Both the position numbers and the translations under genes were made by a program. From the NCBI RefSeq assembly GCF_012843265.1, contig NZ_JABAIT010000017.1, forward strand, positions 1 to 64,000: 64,000 bases of DNA, read 5' to 3'. The stretch's first letter is position 1; the number at the start of each line of letters is the position of its first letter. Of this stretch, positions 10,518 through 19,046 are shown one piece after another. Source of the stretch: Bacillus sp. DNRA2 (GTDB lineage Bacteria > Bacillota > Bacilli > Bacillales > Cytobacillaceae). Below the pieces are notes generated by a model, which worked only from the letters and a program-made list of their open reading frames with translations, was not told where the DNA came from and did not search any database.

Positions 10518-11540
10518 ATGTATAAAGCAAGTCTGCTTCTGAATATTAAGTGTATTTCAGATGCAAAAATATCCCAAATAAATGCTCTTAAACATGTAAG
10601 TGATTTTATACAATCGGCTTCGACTGAAGCAGCATATGGAGATAGTTTTTCACTGTTTGGTCATTTAAATGCAGCTGGTAAATACCTTTCAAGAGACTTC
10701 GAACAGATTGATAAAAACAATACGATTCTAAAATCATCTGATAGAAGGGTGGTACCTTTTCTTAGATCCCAACTATTTATTGCTTTAATCGCTAATCTCG
10801 AAGACTACTTTTCACAAATTATGAAAGAGATTTTACTTAGCTTTCCAGAAAAGATAACCACAAAGACTATTGAAAAAAACCAAATTTTTGATAGCAATAG
10901 TAAATTTCAATTAATCGAAAAGCTTGCAGTAAAAATGATAATGGATATTTTGTATAAATCACCTAGTGATTACCGAAAAGAATTTGAAAAAACAATCTCT
11001 GCAGAAGGAAATTTACTTGAACCCTTTTGGGAATCTTATGTAGAAATGAAGGCAACTCGAGATACCGGAATGCACGGAGGGTGGAAAGTAAATAGAACGT
11101 ATATAGAAAAGGCAGGAAAAAAAGCAAGAACAACAACAGAAGGTGCATTTTTACCAATTACAAAAAAGTACTTTGATGAAGCATTAAAGTTAGGGGAACA
11201 AATAGTAGATTCAATATATAAGCATACATCTAATAAGTATAAAGGATGTACTTATTCATTTGCATTTAAAGAAATGTGGAATAAATCTTCCCTTAGTATA
11301 GTTGTTCCATTTGATGAGGCTTGGAACATAGAATCAGATTATATGACAAGACCAAAAAAGGATTTTAACTGGGGCTGGTCACATTCTGAAGTAATGCTGT
11401 ATGAATTTTTTGAAAGCGTTTATTATGGTGAGGAGAAAATGCCACCTGTAACAAAATTGTTTGAAAGACTAAAGGAAAATGATGTCAAGATTATTAACTC
11501 ATGGCTTGATTCTCCTTTTTTCTTTGGAAATATATTTTAA
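10518..11540 (+). CDS. Hypothetical protein with a HEPN-like motif
   Basis: A 340-residue soluble protein. The middle contains ATRDTGMHGGWKVN (around residues 180-193), an R-D-x3-H pattern like the RNase motif of RiboL-PSP-HEPN/MAE_28990-type proteins, preceded by long helices as in HEPN folds. The C-terminal part (about 230-340) is aromatic-rich and not recognised. An AAAGGAG site at 10500-10506 precedes the ATG by 11 nt. It follows the split nuclease gene by 148 bp on the same strand. HEPN assignment is from the motif only; a defence-type RNase role is inference. Confidence 0.5.
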   Translation: MYKASLLLNIKCISDAKISQINALKHVSDFIQSASTEAAYGDSFSLFGHLNAAGKYLSRDFEQIDKNNTILKSSDRRVVPFLRSQLFIALIANLEDYFSQIMKEILLSFPEKITTKTIEKNQIFDSNSKFQLIEKLAVKMIMDILYKSPSDYRKEFEKTISAEGNLLEPFWESYVEMKATRDTGMHGGWKVNRTYIEKAGKKARTTTEGAFLPITKKYFDEALKLGEQIVDSIYKHTSNKYKGCTYSFAFKEMWNKSSLSIVVPFDEAWNIESDYMTRPKKDFNWGWSHSEVMLYEFFESVYYGEEKMPPVTKLFERLKENDVKIINSWLDSPFFFGNIF

Positions 11541-12068
11541 GTAAGATTGGTAATTTATTCTTATAAATTTAACAACTGAAAAATATTATTAATCCTCAAG
11601 TGTTTATAATGTGATGATAATTCCAATATTTCATCACATTAAACTTTTCAGCAATCGGGCGCGTATCCACAGCAAGGATAAGCGCCCATTTTACGTTTTG
11701 GGCCATATTGTTATAGAACAGAATTAATTGTAGAACGGTTCCGCAACATAGAAACAAAGGATATCTATCGAATGGATTACATTAAAGCTGAAATACGACC
11801 AGGAAATAGGATAGGGACACTTGACCAGTATAGGGAAGTATAGATATTTGTAAACTCAAATTGAAAAAACATATGAATAATACTAATTGTAATATTAGAA
11901 GGTAGTAGGAAATAGCTCTAGATATTAAAAGTCTCAAGCCATTTTACTGGTAATTATATCAGTAAAAAGGCAAATCAATGTGTTATGATAGTTTTGAATT
12001 TATTTGTATATTCAGGATAATTGAAAAGCAAATATTATTAAGTTAATACATAATTTAAGGGGGGCATT
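11541..12068. other. Long spacer with hairpin copy 1
   Basis: More than 500 bp without a gene. Besides the hairpin at 11657-11687 there is a short open stretch near 11700-11840 (ATTVIEQN-like), but it has no start with a ribosome site and looks like decayed coding DNA. The right part carries the promoter region of the lipoprotein gene. Nothing else was recognised. Confidence 0.45.
11657..11687. repeat. Cassette-boundary hairpin, copy 1
   Basis: GGGCGC (11657-11662) pairs with GCGCCC (11682-11687), with inner TATCC / GGATA and loop ACAGCAA. It is preceded by AATC and followed by ATTTTACGTTTTGGGCC. The same arrangement (ATCGGGCGC, AGCAAGGAT-type loop, AGCGCC, T-rich, AGGGCC) recurs at 13114 and, more diverged, at 14033. 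It may act as a terminator for the 10518-11540 gene, but the family also occurs where a terminator makes no sense. Confidence 0.6.
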
Positions 12069-12971
12069 ATGAAAAAACTTTTATTGTTCCTGTGTTTAAT
12101 GGCCGCAATTATTATCATTTCAGCATGTTCTGCTGAACAAGAAAAAATGCTAAAAGTAAGCAAATCTTCTGATGAATTTGTTGGAGAAAATTATAAAACA
12201 GTCATTTCACAATTGGAAGAAACAGGATTTACCAATATTAAGACTAAGGTATTGGATGATTTAATTACTGGTTGGTTGACAAAGGATGGAGAAATTGAAA
12301 AAGTAGAGATTAATGGAGATACTGAGTTTAGTGCAAATGATAGTTTCCAAAAAAACTCCAAAATAGTCATTACATATCACACATTTCCAAGTGAAGAGGA
12401 AAGGGCCACCAAATCTACTGATGAAAAGAAAAAAGACATCAAGTCTACTGATGAAAATAAAAGGGATACCCAATCCACTGATGAAAAGAAAAGAGAAACC
12501 AAATCTACTGACGAAAAGAAAAAGGCTACCAAATCTACTGATGAAAAGAGTTCTAAGACCGTTGAACAATCAACCAATGATACATCGATATTAACGGTAA
12601 AAAATAATGAAGATCTTGCAGCACTCTTATCAGTCAAAAATGAGAACGATCCAATTATCGGTAAATTTGCAAAAAAATATGTTGGTAGAATCATTGAATT
12701 TGATGGAAATATTGCAAATATGATGCAACATGGCAATTATAAAACAAGATATAACATTTTAATTCTTGCAGGTGATTATAATGAAACCACTTTTAGTGGA
12801 CCTAATTTTCAGTTCGAAAATGTCGGTGTCATTGATTTAAATCTTACTGGTTCTGAAATACCGGATAGTATTGGTGCGGGACAAAATCTTCATATTACTG
12901 CTGAAGTTGTAGAATACAATGAAACTTCTGAACTATTCCGACTTAAGCCAATAAATACTGAAATAAGATAA
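12069..12971 (+). CDS. Secreted lipoprotein with a PASTA-like and a DUF4839-type domain
   Basis: A 300-residue protein with a lipoprotein signal (hydrophobic 3-18, lipobox ISAC, Cys20). Residues 35-105 (VGENYKTVISQLEETGF...) resemble a PASTA-type repeat. Residues 115-165 are five tandem 10-residue KSTDEKKxxx units. The last 110 residues (DPIIGKFAKKYVGRIIEFDG to LFRLKPINTEIR) match the DUF4839-type OB-like domain common in Bacillus lipoproteins. It probably sits on the outer face of the membrane with the charged repeats as a stalk. GGGGGC precedes the ATG. The role is unknown. Confidence 0.75.
   Translation: MKKLLLFLCLMAAIIIISACSAEQEKMLKVSKSSDEFVGENYKTVISQLEETGFTNIKTKVLDDLITGWLTKDGEIEKVEINGDTEFSANDSFQKNSKIVITYHTFPSEEERATKSTDEKKKDIKSTDENKRDTQSTDEKKRETKSTDEKKKATKSTDEKSSKTVEQSTNDTSILTVKNNEDLAALLSVKNENDPIIGKFAKKYVGRIIEFDGNIANMMQHGNYKTRYNILILAGDYNETTFSGPNFQFENVGVIDLNLTGSEIPDSIGAGQNLHITAEVVEYNETSELFRLKPINTEIR
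12411..12560 (+). repeat. Five tandem 30-bp units in the lipoprotein gene
   Basis: Units start at 12411, 12441, 12471, 12501 and 12531, each beginning AAATCTACTGATGAAAAG or a near variant and encoding KSTDEKK plus three variable residues. Because the unit is a multiple of three, copy-number change keeps the frame, so the stalk length could vary between strains. Confidence 0.9.
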
Positions 12972-13113
12972 AAGTTATTTTAGGGCGTAGGAGTCGAATT
13001 TAAGATTCAGATAAAGCAGGCGGACCAACTTGATTGAAGGAATTAAGTACCATACTAAAAACAACATTGATGCAAAAACTAACCGTATAATAAATAATGA
13101 TATTCAAAAAATC

Positions 13114-13148
13114 GGGCGCAGATCACAGCAAGGATTAGCGCCTTTTTT
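13114..13148. repeat. Cassette-boundary hairpin, copy 2 (also terminator-like)
   Basis: GGCGC at 13115-13119 pairs with GCGCC at 13138-13142; the loop contains ACAGCAAGGAT as in copy 1, followed by T6 and then ACATTCTAGGGCC. It lies between the convergent ends of the lipoprotein gene (+) and the Mrr nuclease gene (-), where it can stop plus-strand transcription. Compare copies at 11657 and 14033. Confidence 0.65.
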
Positions 13149-13164
13149 ACATTCTAGGGCCAAA

Positions 13165-13941
13165 TTAACAATATTTTTCAACATGGAGCTTCACATCAGT
13201 ATTCTTGAAAAGCTCTTCAAATTGCTGAATTCCCTCCACACATTTTTGTTCTATGTGTTCAAAAAAATCAGTATAACTATTAAAGGAATAGTCATCAAAA
13301 TGCTTTTGAGCTGTTTTGATGATGCTGTCAATTTGTTCTTTATGTGACAGTGACATACTAGCGATTTCTTCAAAAGTACTCTCATGAGAATAAATATAGT
13401 ACCTTACATATTTTTCACATAACTTTTTGTACTGCGATATTTCATTTTTTGAGAGATGATCCAGATAGTCAGAAACATCTAAAGGATCGGTGTAAATGTG
13501 CAAGGGTTTTGCTGTATAATGTATACTTCTTATTCTGTTTTGCAACCAACGTTTTTCAAATAATGATAAAAACTCATCCCAAGAAAGTAAATGTATATTA
13601 GTGTTTTTAGTTGCCTCATATGCTCCTGATTGAAACCCTTTTTTAGCGATGATTAGACCGTATTGTGAACCATAGTCACTAACAACCGTTCTAAATGAGT
13701 GAATAACCGTTTGAGGGATATCAGTGTTCCAATATTTACATTCGATAAGGTACTCTGATGAAGGTGTGCTGTTGCTATCCTTTGCGAACACATCGATATC
13801 AACAGTACCTCTTACTGTTGCTATCTGTTTGCCACGTTCCGCATCAAATCCACATTCCTTTAATATTTTTGCAACTATTAGTTCTAAATCTTGCCAACTA
13901 TTGGGTGATTCATGAACAATTTTCAATACAAAATCCTCCAT
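13165..13941 (-). CDS. Mrr-type restriction endonuclease-like protein
   Basis: A 258-residue protein. Residues 10-110 form an Mrr_cat / PD-(D/E)XK nuclease: RGTVDIDVFAKD (Asp), then YLIECKYWN (Glu-Cys-Lys), and a helix QTVIHSFRTVVSDYG, followed by GLIIAKKGFQSGA and LLSWDEF, all typical of Mrr-like enzymes. Residues 130-258 are helical and unassigned. Mrr family members cut modified or foreign DNA. It is transcribed alone on the minus strand from a promoter overlapped by a perfect palindrome. The start at 13941 has AGGATTTTG-type purines upstream. A defence role in element A is inference. Confidence 0.8.
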   Translation of the reverse strand: MEDFVLKIVHESPNSWQDLELIVAKILKECGFDAERGKQIATVRGTVDIDVFAKDSNSTPSSEYLIECKYWNTDIPQTVIHSFRTVVSDYGSQYGLIIAKKGFQSGAYEATKNTNIHLLSWDEFLSLFEKRWLQNRIRSIHYTAKPLHIYTDPLDVSDYLDHLSKNEISQYKKLCEKYVRYYIYSHESTFEEIASMSLSHKEQIDSIIKTAQKHFDDYSFNSYTDFFEHIEQKCVEGIQQFEELFKNTDVKLHVEKYC

Positions 13942-13970
13942 AAACTACAATGTTATATAAATCTTATTAA

Positions 13971-13998
13971 ATTATAGGATATCAAATTTTGATATCAA
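13971..13998 (-). promoter_or_regulatory. Promoter and palindromic operator of the Mrr gene
   Basis: On the minus strand TTGATA (13993-13998) and TATAAT (13971-13976) are separated by 16 bp. The spacer and part of the -35 box are covered by the 19-bp palindrome GATATCAAATTTTGATATC (13978-13996). A protein bound there would block RNA polymerase, so repression is likely. The regulator is not known. Confidence 0.6.
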
Positions 13999-14032
13999 AT
14001 AGTTAATGAGATTTTACTCTTTTATTCCGATA

Positions 14033-14077
14033 GGGCGCACTTCTGTAGTAAGAAATGTGCTCTTTCTTTATGTTTAG
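14033..14077. repeat. Cassette-boundary hairpin, copy 3 (diverged)
   Basis: GGGCGCACTTCT at 14033-14044 pairs imperfectly with AGAAATGTGCTC at 14051-14062, followed by TTTCTTTATGTTTAGGGCC. Its layout parallels copies 1 and 2. It lies between the divergent starts of the Mrr gene (-) and the zinc-ribbon gene (+), so it is not the natural terminator of either. Confidence 0.5.
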
Positions 14078-14120
14078 GGCCTGATTCTTCAAACATTCCT
14101 TTAAAGGAAATTAAAAATTC

Positions 14121-14972
14121 ATGTTGAATTATAGAAGTGATTGTGAAGGTTACTATATATCGGATGCAGTTGAAACTAAAAAATTCTATGAAAATACAAA
14201 GGTTAATAGAGGTGCTGATGTGAACAATGGGTATGAGAGAAAAGTAATTTGTTTAAAGGATTATAAAAGTGCAAAGCTATTTGGAGAACTTCGAAAGTAT
14301 CCTGATGTTTTCGAGTATTGCTTAATTCCTAATTATGAAGACAAATTTTCAGAATCTCATACTGAAAGCATTCAGATGGGGGATTGTTTTGCTAATTTGA
14401 TTAAAAGTGGGGATCATTATGCCTTAATTTCAATTATCTTTAATGAGGAATGGAATGCTCAGGAAATTGGTGAATGGATAGAAAACTATGAAATAATCAT
14501 TCACAAACCTACATCTTCACTAATAGAAATTCAAAAAATCGGCTCCATTATTGATGCAAAAAAATTTAAAAATCACACTTTAGTCTTATGTAAGCGAGGA
14601 ACGGAATCAATATCATTAGATCCAGGTGAACTTGAAGAGGTTACAGAGGAATACGAAAAGTACAATAAGATAACCAATACTGGATTAGCTAAATCAGTTG
14701 AATTAGTTGATGATTTATTAGATAAGGATGACTGTTTAGGTCGTGAATACCCTGGCGTTTCTGATGAAGAAGATGAGCCATTATTTGAAGAGTTAATGGA
14801 GAACTTAAAATACTCTGAAATATTGAGAGGTCTATTAATTTTCTGTAAAAGTTGCTCTTTTGAAGGTGCAATAATACATTATAGAACGTTTGAAGTAGAA
14901 GAATCCTACTGTCCTTATTGTGGTTGTAAGATTGATGTTAATAATTGTAACTGGGTGAATGGTCCACTGTAA
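14121..14972 (+). CDS. Hypothetical protein with a C-terminal zinc ribbon
   Basis: A 283-residue protein not recognised over its first 230 residues, which are acidic and mixed alpha/beta. Residues about 238-270 contain two Cys pairs, FCKSCSFEG and YCPYCGCKID, a zinc-ribbon knuckle arrangement suited to nucleic-acid or protein binding. An AAAGGAA site at 14103-14109 precedes the ATG. The UDG-like gene follows after 40 nt on the same strand, so the two probably form an operon. The function is unknown. Confidence 0.6.
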   Translation: MLNYRSDCEGYYISDAVETKKFYENTKVNRGADVNNGYERKVICLKDYKSAKLFGELRKYPDVFEYCLIPNYEDKFSESHTESIQMGDCFANLIKSGDHYALISIIFNEEWNAQEIGEWIENYEIIIHKPTSSLIEIQKIGSIIDAKKFKNHTLVLCKRGTESISLDPGELEEVTEEYEKYNKITNTGLAKSVELVDDLLDKDDCLGREYPGVSDEEDEPLFEELMENLKYSEILRGLLIFCKSCSFEGAIIHYRTFEVEESYCPYCGCKIDVNNCNWVNGPL

Positions 14973-15012
14973 AATTACTGAAAAATTATAATATAGGAGA
15001 GTAGAGATTAAC

Positions 15013-15717
15013 TTGAATTTAAAGAATCTTAAAGAAATGGTAAAACCTTTTGGAGATAATTCAGATTCACCATATTTCCGTCCTTTTGTATGTAATGGTG
15101 ATGAATCTAACTATGATATTTTTTTAGTGGGTATTAATCCCGCAACCCCCATCTCTATGAAAGATATGGATATTGATAAGTACGTTAATTTACTAATCAA
15201 ATATGATGATTTCTATAAGGAGTATCAGAAAATACGAGAGAATGCTGGCAAAACCACAATATCTCGAACGAGGAAAGGTACTGTAAATTTTGTAAATGAA
15301 CTTGGAATGAAGACAGGAAAAGCAATCTTGGAAACAAACGTAATTCCATATCCAACCTCTAACATTAAAGAGCTCAAAGAAATACCAGACAATGTAAAAA
15401 AATATGCCATGAATTTATTTTATTCAGTCCTGATACAGTATACTCCAGAGGTAATTATTGTTTTTAGTAAAACAAGTCTTAAATATTTATTAGAAATTAT
15501 GTGTGAACATAAAATTATTGAATCTAAGGTTAGTACAAAGAAACCTATTAAAGTAATTGAAGACAACTCCAATCCATTTATTCAATTTAGTTATTTGAAT
15601 GGAAAAAAAGGAGCAATATTTGTTTGTAGACATCTGATGTATTATGGTGACAAGGGTAACAGTTTCTCGAAATTCAGGGAGAAGGTAATTAATTACCTAA
15701 ATAGTGGTGGCAAATAG
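15013..15717 (+). CDS. Uracil-DNA glycosylase-superfamily-like protein
   Basis: A 234-residue protein. The segment DIFLVGINPATP (residues 37-48) resembles the UDG-superfamily motif 1 (GxNPG-like). VIPYPT near 115 and VIIVFSKTSLKYL near 148-160 fit the later strands and helix of that fold. Family enzymes excise bases from DNA, and some relatives act in phage defence. The catalytic identity cannot be confirmed by eye. It starts with TTG after an ATAGGAGAG site. It is paired with the upstream zinc-ribbon gene. The assignment is tentative. Confidence 0.5.
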   Translation: MNLKNLKEMVKPFGDNSDSPYFRPFVCNGDESNYDIFLVGINPATPISMKDMDIDKYVNLLIKYDDFYKEYQKIRENAGKTTISRTRKGTVNFVNELGMKTGKAILETNVIPYPTSNIKELKEIPDNVKKYAMNLFYSVLIQYTPEVIIVFSKTSLKYLLEIMCEHKIIESKVSTKKPIKVIEDNSNPFIQFSYLNGKKGAIFVCRHLMYYGDKGNSFSKFREKVINYLNSGGK

Positions 15718-15925
15718 GTAAGATACTGAGTGCTTTTGTCCAATGTCATATACAGCTATTTAGCAAATTATTGTAGTACAATCTTCAATTATACCAGCTA
15801 TAGAAGCTACTCAGGTATTCCATAAAATGGGCGCTTTCCTGAGGGAGCAGGCTAGGAAAATGCATGATATTGAACGGGAAAATTCTTGTAATTACAGTAG
15901 CGATTATTTTTAAGGGAGAATATAA

Positions 15926-16156
15926 ATGGAAGAGGAAATAAAGTTGTCCAGAGAAGATGCCATTTTCTTTATGGATATGGTTGCATCTTCGAAAAGCCCG
16001 AACTATGTACCAAAATTACCAAAGGTAAAACCATATAACAAAATATTAAAAGATAGAAATTCAAATGATTTTAATAGATTTATAAGATTATATAAAGCAA
16101 TGAGATACGTTTTAGCAGAAAGAGAATTGATTATTTTGGATGAAGTTGTAAATTAG
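15926..16156 (+). CDS. Small hypothetical protein
   Basis: A 76-residue charged protein (MEEEIKLSRED...) with AAGGGAG 8 nt before its ATG. No family recognised. Its last codons overlap, in another frame, the beginning of the 5'-truncated toxin reading frame at 16152, so it abuts the point where the toxin gene was broken. It could be a genuine small gene or the end product of that rearrangement. Confidence 0.45.
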   Translation: MEEEIKLSREDAIFFMDMVASSKSPNYVPKLPKVKPYNKILKDRNSNDFNRFIRLYKAMRYVLAERELIILDEVVN

Positions 16157-17021
16157 TAAAGAAGAATTTGAAAACATCCAGCATAAATTAGCCTACAAAG
16201 TTCAAATCATCGATGAGTATGGGGAATATGGTGGGGATTTTTACGTTTTTGACAATTGGCAGATTGTCAGGAAATATACAGCTAGGATTAATGGGAAGTT
16301 CGTTACCCGATATGAAATTGTTGAGAAAATCCCCAAAAAAGATCGAACTGGCAATGTGAAAGAGTTAGGTTCTTCATATGAGGGAACTCCACTTGAACCT
16401 TTAGAATACTTGGTCAACCCTAAATCGTTAGCGATTAAGGGTGGTAAAAATTTATTTGGTAAAGGCTTGAATGACATTGGGGAACGCCTGTCCATCAAAT
16501 TGGAAAAAACAGAATTATCCAATGCATGGGCACATAGTGGTTATGAGGATAATTTTCTACATATTAAGAAATCTGCGGACGTAAGTGGCTCTGTAGTGAA
16601 TAAAGGTGTGGCTGATGTAAGCGGTGGTACTAAGGGTACGGGTAATGGTGTCCTTTCTTATGGAAAGAATTCAGTACCAATTGGACCTTGTAGAGAAGTT
16701 TATGGATTCCCAGTTAAAGTAAAGCCAGGAGCCCAAGAAAAGCATATTCCTAATACACCAAACTACAAACAAGAAATAGCAAATGGAAAAATCAAGAGTA
16801 TTTTCTATGTTGATAATAAAACAGCACAAAAATTGCTTGATAAGTTTGCAGGAAAAGGCCAACTGCTGCCAAACAGTAGAAAAGAAAGAGTAGACTTTGG
16901 TAAACCAATTGGAAAATACTATGATCGTGATACTGGTGAATACCTTGAAACTACTAGAGGAATAATTCATTACGGAAAAGACGGAGCGCATATAGTGCCT
17001 TCAGAACCATTAAAAAAGTAA
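16152..17021 (+). pseudogene. LXG-type toxin, 5'-truncated, with polymorphic toxin type 50 C-terminus
   Basis: The frame is open from 16152, directly after a stop, but has no start codon until GTG at 16356. From EYGGDFYVFDNWQIVRK to LNDIGERLSIKLEK it matches the second module at 17541, and then diverges. The C-terminal ~100 residues (EKHIPNTPNYKQEIANGKIK, later RVDFGKPIGKYYD and IIHYGKDGAHIVP) match the polymorphic toxin type 50 domain. It is therefore the C-terminal half of a T7SS-exported LXG toxin whose secretion domain is missing. The next gene, 16 nt downstream, is the likely immunity gene. Confidence 0.7.
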
Positions 17022-17037
17022 TAAGAGGGAGGATATC

Positions 17038-17376
17038 ATGGAATATGATCCTTTAATAAAAGTGTTAAAAGAGTATAAAGATAGTGACTTGATAATAGAG
17101 TGGGAAAGTGGATTAAAGATTATTGGTGAACCAGACACACTCTTTGAAACAGACAATGGGTTGGATGACGATGATGTGAATTATACCGAATATTATGCAG
17201 TTTCATTTCAAGTAAATGATATCATATCGCATCCTAATAGTGAAAAAAGTAGTTTATATAATTGGTTAATACAAAAGAAAGGTTCATTAGTTGAAATTTC
17301 ACTTTATGATGATCCGCCAAGTGCGGTTTTTTTAACTAACGGAGAAAGTGTTTGGAAAAAGGATAGTAAACAATAA
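17038..17376 (+). CDS. Probable immunity protein for the type 50 toxin
   Basis: A 112-residue acidic protein, family not recognised by name. It begins 16 nt after the toxin stop, with a GAGGGAGG site 8 nt before its ATG, and is followed by a strong terminator at 17401. Small acidic proteins directly behind polymorphic toxin C-termini are normally the cognate immunity factors. It may protect against incoming toxin even though the adjacent toxin gene is truncated. Confidence 0.6.
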   Translation: MEYDPLIKVLKEYKDSDLIIEWESGLKIIGEPDTLFETDNGLDDDDVNYTEYYAVSFQVNDIISHPNSEKSSLYNWLIQKKGSLVEISLYDDPPSAVFLTNGESVWKKDSKQ

Positions 17377-17400
17377 AAGCGTTTACTTTATAAACATATA

Positions 17401-17434
17401 CCTTGATGGGCTAAATTGCCTTTCAAGGTTTTTT
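17401..17434 (+). terminator. Rho-independent terminator after the immunity gene
   Basis: CCTTGA (17401-17406) pairs with TCAAGG (17423-17428), followed by T6. It closes the toxin type 50/immunity unit and separates it from the second module. Confidence 0.8.
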
Positions 17435-17540
17435 GCTTAATTTATATTAAGTCAGCTGAAATTTGTGAGTAGCAAATTGGAAATGATTAGTTTGGGAATC
17501 GAGAACGCATGATGGTAGTACCCTCAAGGAGTATCGTTTT

Positions 17541-18581
17541 ATGTACCTAGCCGAAAAAGAGCGAAAGGATACAATTGAGAAAGTTCATGAACTGGACTAT
17601 GATCTAGTCAATCAATACCAAAAGTCCCAGCCGGCCGAGTCCTATGCGAAACTTCTGTTTCAGCAGTTATTAGAATCATCAACGAAAAACGGTGCCATAA
17701 CACCGATTCATTTTGATACGAAAGCCTATCACAACAGTGAAATTTATCGGGCAAAAAAGCCTAGGACAATTAGTAAAAAAGAGTTTGAAAGTATCAATAA
17801 TTAATTGGCATACAAATTACAAATCATTGATGAATTCGAAGAATATGGTGGAGATTTTTATGTTTTTGACAATGGGCTGATTGTCAGGAAATAAACAGCT
17901 AGGGTTAATGGGAAGTTCGTTACCCGATATGAAATTGTTGAGAAAGTCCCCAAAAAAGATCGAACTGGCAATGTGAAAGAGTTAGGTTCTTCATATGAGG
18001 GAACTCCACTTGAACCACTAGAATACATGGTCAATCCCAAATCGTTAGCGATTAAGGGTGGAAAAAAACTATTTGGCAAAGGCTTGATTGACATTGGAGA
18101 ACATTTGTCCATTAAATTAGAAAAACTGGAACTATCCAATGCAGGGGCACATAGTGGTAATGGCGAAAACTTTCTACATATTAAGAAATCTGATGAAGTA
18201 AGCAGCCCTGTAGTGAATAAAGGTTTGGATGATGTAAGAGGTGTAACTAAGGGTACGGGTGATGCTGGTAAGGGTGCCAGTGTAGTTGATAAATTTAATA
18301 TTGATGACGCATATGTCAAACCAAAGCATTTATCAACAACTAAAGGTAATGAGGCAAAGTTTTTAGGAGATTCTAAAGGTGCTGCCGAGCAAATATTGAA
18401 GGATTCAATGAAAAATGGAACAGTCCAGTCAATAACAGATAATGGATTAACTAAAATGGGAAAACAGAGTTATTCAGTAATAATTGACGCTGGAAAAACT
18501 ATAGGAACAAAGGGAGAAAACTTAATTAAAGTTGTATTATCAGAAGATGGAGGCATGTTATCTGCTTATCCAATAAAATAG
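17541..18581 (+). pseudogene. LXG-type toxin, second module, with two nonsense mutations
   Basis: One frame runs from at least 17541 (MYLAEKERKDTIEKVHELDY) to 18581 but is broken by TAA at about 17802-17804 and again near 17892, where the first module reads AAA and TAT. The shared region (SYEGTPLEPLEYMVNPKSLA) is nearly identical to that at 16356. The C-terminal domain (KPKHLSTTKGNEAKFLG to IKVVLSEDGGMLSAYPIK) is different from type 50 and is not named here, though it looks like a small polymorphic-toxin nuclease domain. A GTG-initiated fragment from 17973 could still be made. Confidence 0.7.
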
Positions 18582-18596
18582 AAAGGTGAGATTATT

Positions 18597-18884
18597 ATGA
18601 ATGTTTTAGAAGGATTTTTGCAGGCAGAAATTAATACACAGGAATTATATGAAGATATAATGTCTTTTATTACTTCATATCATATCAGATGTGGAGAATT
18701 TGAAGGAAATGAATATATAATAAAAAAAATGGATCAAACCAATTTTATTTTATTTCCGGAATATGTAGATACAGATGGTGAAAGAGAAATACACGGAGCG
18801 ATATCAGTTTATAGAAACAATTTAATCAAAGTGATTAATGACTATGCACAGGTTAAAGGAATACAAGTAATTGATGTAAATTAG
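18597..18884 (+). CDS. Probable immunity protein for the second toxin module
   Basis: A 95-residue protein starting 15 nt after the toxin stop, with AAAGGTGAG upstream of its ATG. The family is not recognised. Position and size fit a cognate immunity factor for the C-terminal domain ending at 18581. It is the last gene of element A before the attachment junction. Confidence 0.6.
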   Translation: MNVLEGFLQAEINTQELYEDIMSFITSYHIRCGEFEGNEYIIKKMDQTNFILFPEYVDTDGEREIHGAISVYRNNLIKVINDYAQVKGIQVIDVN

Positions 18885-19046
18885 TAGTTACTAAGAAATG
18901 ATTACAGTTCGAAAACGTAGTCTCATTGAAAAGAGTAACCTGCTTTAGTAAACTTTCATGAGTGTACCCCCATAGGGTGAATTTCTGAATAATCCTATTT
19001 ATGTCTGCGACCAACATTCAAGCCACGTTGAGTGTGTGAACAATGG

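Noticed and set aside
12411-12560. Regular 30-bp repeats as a CRISPR array
   Set aside because: The units are contiguous without spacers and encode an in-frame KSTDEKK repeat within a lipoprotein.
12261-12736. Minus-strand frames opposite the lipoprotein repeats
   Set aside because: They are hydrophobic shadow translations of the 30-bp repeats with no ribosome sites.
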